A stretch of DNA of 5,136 bases from Candidatus Omnitrophota bacterium (lineage in GTDB: Bacteria > Omnitrophota > Gorgyraeia > 2-02-FULL-51-18 > JAGOUK01). Under the pieces are notes generated by a model, which was not told the origin of the DNA, did no database searches, and saw nothing but the letters and a program-made list of their open reading frames with translations. The stretch covers positions 1-5,136 of the forward strand of contig JADGBA010000089.1 of the NCBI GenBank assembly GCA_015231685.1, in the 5' to 3' direction. The position numbers and the translations under genes were made by a program. Within the stretch, counting starts at the first letter, position 1; each line of letters begins with the position of its first letter. This document shows positions 1 through 5,136 of this stretch, piece by piece.

Positions 1-217
1 GCTCCGCGTCGGGCTTCAGTCCTCGAAGCGCCTCGAGATTCCGGCCGACATTCGATCCGCACTCCAGAATCGAAGCGATACGGCCGGCACGCGAGAGCAT
101 CCGCCGCCAGCCCTCTCGCGCGCCCTCCATGTCAAATTGCCGGTTGTCCCGGACATACCCTTCGCCTTCGCTGCCCTGCCAAAACGATTCCTGCGCACTT
201 CGTTGTTGTTTAGTCAT
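1..217 (-). CDS. Pseudaminic-acid-associated-type SAM methyltransferase, N-terminal part (cut by left edge)
   Basis: Reading the minus strand from the ATG at 217-215 gives 72 uninterrupted codons to the window edge. The only in-frame ATG upstream is ruled out by an in-frame TAA at 236-238, so this start is the first possible. The N-terminus has FWQGSEGEGYVRDN (residues 12-25), then ILECGSNVGRNLEAL (50-64), which fits SAM-binding motif I of class I methyltransferases. The pairing of an FW-G-x-GxxY-xxRN opening with this motif I recalls the family called pseudaminic acid biosynthesis-associated methylases; that assignment is from memory of the family. The start overlaps the preceding amidotransferase stop by 8 bp (210-217). 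There is only a weak GGGA just upstream and an AAAGGA farther off, so translation is probably coupled. The likely role is O- or N-methylation of a nonulosonic acid or its precursor in the cytoplasm. The rest of the fold lies outside the window. Confidence 0.8.
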   Translation of the reverse strand, partial: MTKQQRSAQESFWQGSEGEGYVRDNRQFDMEGAREGWRRMLSRAGRIASILECGSNVGRNLEALRGLKPDAE

Positions 218-1358
218 GGTCCCAGATGTTGTCCTTTATCCATGTTCCGCTCTCGTTCTTGACCCAAACCCGCGGATCGCGAAAACGGTCCGCCACTTCG
301 TCAAAGATCTCGCGCGTCCATCCGGTGTATTCAAGCCACCGGGACATGTCCTCCGGTTGCGCCGCGTCATACCCGCGCACCTTTTCGATTCCCTCAGCGC
401 GACTCATCACACCGTTTCGGATATCCCGGCACGCATGGTCCGTCGCGCGGCCGTACCCGAATTTGATGAACTTCATGTAATCATGCACTCCGTTGTCATG
501 GATGTCGTTCAGATTCGAATCCAAACGATAGGTTCTCGCGAAGGGGCGATCGTACAACTCAAAGCCGTAGAGATCGATCATCTTCTGCAAATGATCCAGC
601 TGATTCCACCCGAAATAATTCGAAATAAAAATTCCCCGGAGTCCCAGCCGGTCGATCTCTTCGTCGCTCGGGTATTTGGCCCAAATGAAGTCCTGTGGGG
701 TCAACCCTTCGGTTTCCTCACAAAAATCGAACCAATCGAACCCCCGGCACATGTGCTCGGTCCGGTACTTTTTGGTGAACTCCACGAGATCATTGTACGA
801 ATGCATCCCGCCCAGATTCATAAAACCGTGTTCGCCGTAGATGAACAATTTGACGCCGAATTTGGCCGCCATAACGATCGGAAGCGTCATGATGCCGATG
901 TGCGTATGCCAGTTGGGATCCCCCATTTGGAGCATGCCCATGCGGTTGAGTTTCTGGAGAACATTCACTTCGGGAGTGAAGTGCAGAAAATCCCCTTTAA
1001 AATTATCCTTCATCCGCTGGATATTCCTCATCCCGACATCCGTGTGGTTGTTTTCGGCGTAGCACACAAAAAGAACCTTGAGCCCGAATTCCTTCGTCAG
1101 GAGATGCGATTGCCAAAAGCTGTCTTTGCCGCCAGAGACGGCAATCACCAAATCGTAATTCGATCCGTCCTTGGAGCGGTACCGGTCCATCAGTTTTTCG
1201 AACATCTGTCGGCGTCGACCCCAATCCACGGTTTTTTGTTCCTCGTGAGTGCGGCAACCGCTGCATACCCCTTTCTCATCGAACGTTAAAGGTGTCGCGG
1301 CCACTCCCGGATAGACGCAACGGGTACAATATCTGATTTTGGGTGCCTGAATGGCCAT
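210..1358 (-). CDS. N-acetyl sugar amidotransferase (WbpG/PseA/WbuX family)
   Basis: This 382-residue protein is expected to be a cytoplasmic, ATP-dependent enzyme that converts an N-acetyl group on a sugar to an acetamidino group, using ammonia supplied by the HisH/HisF-like pair encoded just upstream. An N-terminal pair of CxxC motifs (Cys11/Cys14 and Cys32/Cys35) suggests a zinc knuckle. The PP-loop of the ATP pyrophosphatase fold follows at residues 75-80 (SGGKDS). The C-terminal part carries LDSNLNDIHDNGVHDYMKF (279-297), which I recognise as typical of the family, as is the overall length. It has its own strong ribosome binding site, AAGGAGA, 8 nt before the ATG. It is separated from hisF by 37 bp, the only real gap in the window. 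Known relatives are WbpG of Pseudomonas aeruginosa O antigen and PseA of Campylobacter flagellin glycosylation. The family is confident; the exact sugar (pseudaminic, legionaminic or a ManNAc3NAc-type acid) cannot be read from the sequence. Confidence 0.95.
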   Translation of the reverse strand: MAIQAPKIRYCTRCVYPGVAATPLTFDEKGVCSGCRTHEEQKTVDWGRRRQMFEKLMDRYRSKDGSNYDLVIAVSGGKDSFWQSHLLTKEFGLKVLFVCYAENNHTDVGMRNIQRMKDNFKGDFLHFTPEVNVLQKLNRMGMLQMGDPNWHTHIGIMTLPIVMAAKFGVKLFIYGEHGFMNLGGMHSYNDLVEFTKKYRTEHMCRGFDWFDFCEETEGLTPQDFIWAKYPSDEEIDRLGLRGIFISNYFGWNQLDHLQKMIDLYGFELYDRPFARTYRLDSNLNDIHDNGVHDYMKFIKFGYGRATDHACRDIRNGVMSRAEGIEKVRGYDAAQPEDMSRWLEYTGWTREIFDEVADRFRDPRVWVKNESGTWIKDNIWDHD

Positions 1359-1366
1359 GCCTTCGT

Positions 1367-1373
1367 TCTCCTT
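1367..1373 (-). promoter_or_regulatory. Ribosome binding site of the amidotransferase
   Basis: On the minus strand this reads AAGGAGA, 8 nt before the ATG at 1358. It is among the strongest ribosome binding sites in the window. It sits in the only non-overlapping junction of the operon, so this gene may be translated independently of the genes upstream. The rest of the 37-bp gap (1359-1395) shows no obvious promoter or terminator. Confidence 0.75.
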
Positions 1374-1395
1374 TTTAGATGCGCCATCGACGCGG

Positions 1396-2211
1396 TCAGC
1401 TCATTGCGGGAACCGGGGATGCCAACGGCTTCACCGGCAGCCCCAACTCCGATAACTCCCGCTTCGAACGCCGATACGCGTTTTCGGTAAAATTAAAAAT
1501 GTTGCCGGCCGCCACGGCGGAAGCCTGCGTTTGTTGCATCACTTCAGCCATATCGTCAAAGGTTCCGGCGCCGCCGCAGGCGATCACTGGAATATTCACG
1601 GCGGCCGCCACCTCCTCGATGATCTCAAGATCAAATCCGTTGGCCGCTCCGTCCCGGTCAATCGAATTCAAAAATATTTCGCCCGCGCCGGAGGCCTCGG
1701 CGCTTCGCGCCCATTCGGCGGGCGTTTCCCGCACCGCCTCACGGCCCTGATCAATGAACACCACGGGCCGACCGTCGACGCGCTTCACGTCGATACCGAC
1801 CACCATGCATTGGCGGCCGAAATGCCCCGCCACCCGGGCGATCAGCTCCGGATGCCGATAGGACTCCGTGTTAATGATCACTTTGTCGGCGCCGCCGGCA
1901 ATGTAATCGGCGGCTTCCCGAAAATCGCGGATGCGCCCTCCGAAGGTCAGCGGCATGAAACACTCCCGCGAAATCGCCCCCAGAATTTCGAGCGTGGACT
2001 GCATGCGCTTGATCTTATGATCGTCGCGCTTCAAATTGTGCTCACCCTCCCGGGTGATATCGATATAGATCAGCTCATCGGCCTGCCAATCGTTCAGCCG
2101 CCGGAGCCGATCGATGGGATTGCCGAATTCCCGGAAGTCCACAAATCCCTGACTTCGGACAATGAGTCCGTTTTTTAAAAAAAGCACCGGGATCACGCGC
2201 TTTTTCAGCAT
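1396..2211 (-). CDS. hisF: HisF-like subunit of sugar acetamidino module (AglZ/HisF2 type)
   Basis: This 271-residue (beta/alpha)8 protein is homologous to the imidazole glycerol phosphate synthase cyclase subunit. The start at 2211 was chosen because MLKKRVIPV aligns with the HisF N-terminus and GGGGAGG lies 4 nt upstream; a longer in-frame start at 2355 would run deep into hisH. HisF features include DELIYIDIT (45-53), GADKVIINT (107-115), GIDVKRVDG (139-147), GAGEI (175-179), SIDRDG (183-188) and ACGGAG (211-216). The catalytic Asp11 of histidine-pathway HisF is Phe11 here (context LFLKNG), while the second acid, Asp130, is present as Asp141. The ammonia-gate residues R5, E46, K99 and E167 all match (R5, E46, K110, E178). 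The protein is therefore probably an ammonia conduit for the amidotransferase encoded next, not a cyclase. It overlaps hisH by 7 bp. The family is certain; the acetamidino role is inferred from the substitution and the neighbours. Confidence 0.93.
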   Translation of the reverse strand: MLKKRVIPVLFLKNGLIVRSQGFVDFREFGNPIDRLRRLNDWQADELIYIDITREGEHNLKRDDHKIKRMQSTLEILGAISRECFMPLTFGGRIRDFREAADYIAGGADKVIINTESYRHPELIARVAGHFGRQCMVVGIDVKRVDGRPVVFIDQGREAVRETPAEWARSAEASGAGEIFLNSIDRDGAANGFDLEIIEEVAAAVNIPVIACGGAGTFDDMAEVMQQTQASAVAAGNIFNFTENAYRRSKRELSELGLPVKPLASPVPAMS

Positions 2212-2843
2212 CGCGCCTCCCCGGACATTCCCAAAAAACGCTTCATGAGAAGCACGCCCAGCCCGTGGGATTTTTCGGGATGGAACTGGACCCCCAGGAC
2301 CCTGCGCCGGCCCACCACGCTGGCGAATCGGATGCCGTATTCGGTGACGCCCCACACATCCTCAGCGGATTGGGCATCAAAATAATAACTGTGCACAAAA
2401 TAATAATCCCCTTCATTCTCCGGACGGAAGGCTTCGTTGACGGCGCCGACCCGAACCTCGTTCCATCCCATGTGCGGGACCCGTAGCGTCTCTCCGGGCA
2501 AATGAACAATTCGTCCCAGGATGAGCCCCAATCCTTCACAAACGCCCCCTTCCGTTCCTTCGCTCGCCAAAAGCTGCATCCCCAGGCAAATGCCCAGGAT
2601 CGGTTTGGAGTCCTCCGCAAAGATCGCGCGAAGCTTGGGTGTCCATCTGCGATCATTCAACTGCCGCATGCCTTCGGCGAACGATCCGACGCCCGGCAGA
2701 ATCACATGCGTTGCCTCATCTAACGCCTTCGGCTCTTTCGCGATGGCACACGGCGCCCCCAAATACTCGCACACGTTCATGACGGATCTTAAATTCCCCA
2801 TCCCGTAATCCACCAGTCGAACCCGTGCTTCGGCGGCCTTCAT
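2205..2843 (-). CDS. hisH: HisH-type glutamine amidotransferase subunit
   Basis: This 212-residue class I (triad) glutaminase should hydrolyse glutamine and pass ammonia to its HisF-like partner. Visible features are VDYGMGNLRS near the N-terminus (11-20), the oxyanion-strand motif PGVGSF (50-55), the nucleophile elbow GICLGMQ with Cys86, and FHPEKS with His188 and Glu190. The Cys-His-Glu triad is complete, so it should be an active glutaminase. The start at 2843 forms an ATGA overlap with the stop of the preceding oxidoreductase, and the glutaminase homology begins a few residues later. A longer reading from 2954 would overlap that gene by over 100 bp and adds no family sequence. A GGGAGG lies 11 nt upstream. 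No other histidine genes are nearby. The neighbours are glycan genes, so it probably serves sugar amidination like HisH2 of Pseudomonas aeruginosa. A second set of hisH/hisF for histidine synthesis would be expected elsewhere in the genome. Confidence 0.94.
   Translation of the reverse strand: MKAAEARVRLVDYGMGNLRSVMNVCEYLGAPCAIAKEPKALDEATHVILPGVGSFAEGMRQLNDRRWTPKLRAIFAEDSKPILGICLGMQLLASEGTEGGVCEGLGLILGRIVHLPGETLRVPHMGWNEVRVGAVNEAFRPENEGDYYFVHSYYFDAQSAEDVWGVTEYGIRFASVVGRRRVLGVQFHPEKSHGLGVLLMKRFLGMSGEARC
2216..2222 (-). promoter_or_regulatory. Ribosome binding site that fixes the hisF start
   Basis: The minus strand reads GGGGAGG, 4 nt before the ATG at 2211 and inside the end of hisH. Together with the homology beginning MLKKRVIP it supports the short start over the upstream in-frame ATG at 2355. 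Confidence 0.7.
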
Positions 2844-3856
2844 ACGTCGAGGCGCCTCCCAGAGAGCGGAAGTGAGACGCGCTTCCGGGTCCGAAGCGAA
2901 CGACATAAGGCCGAGGCGATTTCGAGACTGCGGTATCCGTCCTCCGCGCTGCATGCCGGCGCCTGACCGCGCCGAAGCGAGCGAACCATGTCCCGAATGA
3001 GACTCGGAATTCCCTCAGCGAGGGAGCCCTCCAATCGCTTCTTAAAAAGGAGCTCTCGGTACCCCGAGAACATGGGGTGATCCCGCGTCTCCCAGATTTC
3101 GGCGGCGGTGCTGCTGGCCACCATGCGCAGGCGCTTTTGGGTGCCAAAAATATCGGCCTCAAAAAGCAGGTACGGCTTCACCTCGAGCGACTGAAGCGTG
3201 CATCCGAAGCCCTGTTTAAAATGCAGGTACCCCGAGATCTCGGGATCCGCCTTCGTCCCGGCCGCGTTCGGATCGGCCCACACCCAATCCACCTCCCCAA
3301 AAAACATCCTCAAATAATCAAACAAATGCGTCCCCGTATTGAACACGCCGGCGCTATAGTAGCATGAGACGCCTTGAATGCGCCCCAAATCCCCGCGCCG
3401 GATCATCGCCTGAACCTTGCAAAAGAGTTCCAGATATCGCCGCGTGTAATTGACCGCGCAATGAACGCCCTTCTGCCGCACGCAGCCGACGATTCGGCGT
3501 GCCTCCGGCAACGAAACGGATAACGGTTTCTCACAAATAATGCCCCGGACGCCCATCCGGGCCGCCAGTTGCACAAGTCCTCCATGACTTGCGGGCGGAG
3601 TGCAAATACTCACGAGATCGGGCCGCTCCTTGGCAAAAAGGGCCTTGGCATCCGTATAAAGGCGATTGATCTTCCACTGTTTCCCGAACGCCGCCAAACG
3701 CTCGGCATCAATATCGCAGGCCGCGACAAGCCGTGTGTCCGGATTCCGGAGATACCCTTGAGCGTGAGTGGCGACATAGCGCCGCTTTTTGTCCGCGGCA
3801 AAAAGGCTGGCGATTCGGCCGCAACCGATGACCGCGGCTCGGAGCTGCTTCTTCAT
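2840..3856 (-). CDS. Gfo/Idh/MocA-family NAD(P)-dependent sugar oxidoreductase
   Basis: This 338-residue protein has the length and two-domain layout of the family. An N-terminal Rossmann fold begins with AAVIGCGRIA (7-16, dinucleotide-binding glycine motif), followed by VAACDID (44-50) at the second strand, where the acidic residues would contact the cofactor ribose. The EKP motif (109-111) carries the usual catalytic lysine, Lys110. The C-terminal sheet domain begins around residue 140 and contains GTHLFD (175-180), matching the family GGHxxD-type motif with His177 and Asp180. It overlaps the cytidylyltransferase by 4 bp and hisH by 4 bp (ATGA at both junctions). AAGGTGA, 4 nt upstream, supports the start. 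Such enzymes oxidise or reduce sugar hydroxyls, often on nucleotide sugars. The operon suggests it modifies the sugar that is later amidinated or methylated. The actual substrate and direction cannot be told from the sequence. Confidence 0.92.
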   Translation of the reverse strand: MKKQLRAAVIGCGRIASLFAADKKRRYVATHAQGYLRNPDTRLVAACDIDAERLAAFGKQWKINRLYTDAKALFAKERPDLVSICTPPASHGGLVQLAARMGVRGIICEKPLSVSLPEARRIVGCVRQKGVHCAVNYTRRYLELFCKVQAMIRRGDLGRIQGVSCYYSAGVFNTGTHLFDYLRMFFGEVDWVWADPNAAGTKADPEISGYLHFKQGFGCTLQSLEVKPYLLFEADIFGTQKRLRMVASSTAAEIWETRDHPMFSGYRELLFKKRLEGSLAEGIPSLIRDMVRSLRRGQAPACSAEDGYRSLEIASALCRSLRTRKRVSLPLSGRRLDV

Positions 3857-4605
3857 CCCCTCACCTTCTTCTGGACCACATGGGCATTGAGATCGCGAAG
3901 CTCCGGATGCCGGTCCAAATACGCCATGACGTCAAAACTCGTGAACGCCGGATTCTTGGGGTAAAGCTCCGCGTAAATCCCCGCGATCATTGCGTAATCC
4001 TCCTGCGTATCGACCGTCCAACGAAGCTTGGGACGCCGGAGCGGTTCGGGGGCTTCCATACCGTCCAGTCGGAAGCGTTCCGGATGTTCATAGATGTACA
4101 ATGAGACGTTTTCACGGTCGGCAGGGTCCTGAGTCAACCGGTCGACCTCCTCCAATACTTGAGTCGAGAATATCTGTGTGTCCAATCCCCGCGGATATGT
4201 GCGCCTCAGAATGTTACTGACATAGTCCGCGTTGGATCGGACATACCGGTCCATCAAGGCATCGATGATCTCAGGGTCGATGAGCGGACAATCGCCGGTA
4301 AGCTCGCAAATGATCCCGCCGTGGAAGGCCCGTGCCGCTTCCAAAACCCTCAACAGCACATCCTCCTCGCTTCCCCTAAAAACCGCGACGCCCGCGCTCT
4401 GGGCCCATTCCACCACCGCGTCGTCCGCGGCCGAAACCGTTGTCGCCACCACCACCTCATCGATCGACTTCGCACGACGGATGCGCTCGACCATGCGTTC
4501 CAGCGACGGTCGGTCGGCGAGCGGCATCAACACCTTACCCGGCAGTCTCGAGGAACTCATGCGCGCTTCGATCGTTGCAATCTTTTTAAGACCCAGTCTA
4601 TCCAT
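3853..4605 (-). CDS. spsF: SpsF-type cytidylyltransferase (acylneuraminate cytidylyltransferase superfamily)
   Basis: This 250-residue nucleotidyltransferase should transfer CMP (or another nucleotide) to a sugar, probably an acidic one. The N-terminus has IEARMSSSRLPGKVL (12-26), the nucleotide-binding signature that reads IQARMGSTRLPGKVL in typical SpsF proteins. Further motifs are TGDCPLIDP (103-111), with the metal-binding Asp region, YPRGLDTQIF (137-146) and RWTVDT (195-200). The length matches the SpsF family. The start at 4605 is preferred because GGAGGTG lies 7 nt upstream and homology begins soon after; the alternative ATG at 4641 adds 12 residues without family resemblance. It overlaps the flippase gene by 8 bp and the oxidoreductase by 4 bp. 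SpsF relatives occur in spore-coat and nonulosonic acid loci, often beside SpsG/PseG-like proteins. It differs from the usual PseF/NeuA signature, and the substrate is not determined by sequence alone. Confidence 0.9.
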   Translation of the reverse strand: MDRLGLKKIATIEARMSSSRLPGKVLMPLADRPSLERMVERIRRAKSIDEVVVATTVSAADDAVVEWAQSAGVAVFRGSEEDVLLRVLEAARAFHGGIICELTGDCPLIDPEIIDALMDRYVRSNADYVSNILRRTYPRGLDTQIFSTQVLEEVDRLTQDPADRENVSLYIYEHPERFRLDGMEAPEPLRRPKLRWTVDTQEDYAMIAGIYAELYPKNPAFTSFDVMAYLDRHPELRDLNAHVVQKKVRG

Positions 4606-5136
4606 TGGACGGCACCTCCGGAGATTTTTGAATGACTCCACGAATCACATCCCACAATCGCTCTTTTGCTGCAAAATAGATGCACACGGGCAGAAATCCC
4701 GCCCCAAACACTCCGAGCCGCACCAGCGCACCCCATCCCGCGCGTCCCCACGGCCCCAAATGGCCGGCGACCCCATCCAATGCAACCATGAACACAAACA
4801 TCAGAATCACTGCCCCCACCATGCGCAGCCGTTCGGCACGTTCCAGAATCTTCGAGAACCCCATCGTGAACACGGACAAGAAGAACGTGAAATACGCGAC
4901 AGCGGTCGCCACGGCCACGCCGACAATCCCGTATCCCATACGGATCGCCGCAAAATCCAACAAGGCCGCCCATAGGAGGACGACCACATACACGGGAATC
5001 AACTTCTTTTGCTCGTTCATCGTGAAGAGGATCGACGATGACAGCTCGGTCACGGCCATGAAGTAATACCCGATCAACAGGACCCGCATGGCATCGATCC
5101 CGCCGGCACACTTGGGCAGGAAGGCACGAACTACAA
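4598..5136 (-). CDS. Wzx-type polysaccharide flippase, C-terminal part (cut by right edge)
   Basis: The frame is open from the window edge to the TAG at 4598-4600, giving 178 residues. An internal ATG at 5089 is not the true start: VVRAFLPKCAGGIDAMRVLLIGYYF reads in frame across it in split form (VVRAFLPKCAGG, then IDAMRVLL), and the FLPK-x-GG-x-x-AMR-x-L pattern is typical of MATE-like oligosaccharide flippases. About five hydrophobic helices are visible, centred near RVLLIGYYFMAVTEL, LIPVYVVVLLWAALLDF, VGVAVATAVAYFTFFLSV, GAVILMFVFMVAL and LGVFGAGFLPVCIYF. A short charged cytoplasmic tail follows. The protein sits in the inner membrane and would move lipid-linked glycan units across it. It overlaps the start of the SpsF gene by 8 bp. 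The polysaccharide-export (MVF/MATE) superfamily is confident; flippase for which glycan is unknown, and the N-terminal two thirds are outside the window. Confidence 0.85.
   Translation of the reverse strand, partial: VVRAFLPKCAGGIDAMRVLLIGYYFMAVTELSSSILFTMNEQKKLIPVYVVVLLWAALLDFAAIRMGYGIVGVAVATAVAYFTFFLSVFTMGFSKILERAERLRMVGAVILMFVFMVALDGVAGHLGPWGRAGWGALVRLGVFGAGFLPVCIYFAAKERLWDVIRGVIQKSPEVPSNG
4613..4619 (-). promoter_or_regulatory. Ribosome binding site that fixes the SpsF start
   Basis: The minus strand reads GGAGGTG, 7 nt before the ATG at 4605 and within the last codons of the flippase gene. This near-perfect site supports 4605 over the upstream ATG at 4641. Confidence 0.75.

Noticed and set aside
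129..1289. Long plus-strand open frame (386 codons) opposite the amidotransferase
   Set aside because: It is entirely antisense to a gene with clear family motifs, its translation shows no recognisable domain, and it reflects the GC-rich codon use of the real gene.
1531..2178. Plus-strand open frame of 215 codons opposite hisF
   Set aside because: Antisense shadow of the HisF-like gene with no recognisable protein features.
2170..2183. T7A6 tract as a possible terminator
   Set aside because: It is coding sequence within hisF and has no GC-rich hairpin in front of the T run.
1396..2843. hisH and hisF as part of a histidine biosynthesis operon
   Set aside because: No other his genes adjoin, HisF lacks Asp11, and the neighbours are glycan genes including a sugar amidotransferase.
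2849..2858. Palindrome GAGGCGCCTC overlapping the hisH ribosome binding site
   Set aside because: It could in principle mask the site, but a stem of about three base pairs around a four-base loop is too weak to claim regulation.
3231..3244. Perfect 14-bp palindrome CCCGAGATCTCGGG
   Set aside because: It lies inside the oxidoreductase gene, encodes ordinary residues (PEIS region), has no partner copies in the window and no loop for a good hairpin; most likely chance.
4232..4975. Plus-strand open frame of 247 codons across the SpsF/flippase junction
   Set aside because: Antisense to two supported genes, low-complexity Ser/Arg/His-rich translation and no domain.

Overview
All supportable genes in this window lie on the minus strand, so the transcript runs from high to low coordinates. 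Base composition is moderately GC-rich by eye. The window appears to be an internal slice of a surface-glycan locus in a bacterium, most likely Gram-negative. That reading rests on a Wzx-type flippase next to sugar-nucleotide and sugar-modifying enzymes. The taxon cannot be named from the sequence. There are no RNA genes, CRISPR arrays, insertion sequences, terminators or recognisable promoters. Almost every base is coding and the longest non-coding gap is 37 bp.

Gene order in the direction of transcription: C-terminal part of a polysaccharide flippase (enters from the right edge, ends at 4598); SpsF-type cytidylyltransferase (4605-3853); Gfo/Idh/MocA oxidoreductase (3856-2840); HisH-type glutamine amidotransferase (2843-2205); HisF-like partner (2211-1396); WbpG/PseA/WbuX-type N-acetyl sugar amidotransferase (1358-210); and the first 72 codons of a methyltransferase resembling the pseudaminic-acid-associated methylases (217-1, leaving by the left edge). 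Neighbouring genes overlap by 4-8 bp at every junction except hisF/amidotransferase, so this is very probably one operon with translational coupling.

The centre of the window is an acetamidino-forming module. The HisH-like subunit should release ammonia from glutamine. The HisF-like subunit should conduct it. The PP-loop amidotransferase should use ATP to convert an N-acetyl group on a sugar to an acetamidino group. This follows the model for Pseudomonas WbpG/HisH2/HisF2 and Campylobacter PseA. The HisF homologue has Phe at the position of the catalytic Asp11 of histidine-pathway HisF but keeps the four ammonia-gate residues, so it is best read as a dedicated sugar-modification protein and not part of histidine synthesis. 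SpsF and the methylase point to a nonulosonic acid (pseudaminic- or legionaminic-like) as the likely substrate, but no core nonulosonate synthesis gene lies inside the window, so that remains an inference.
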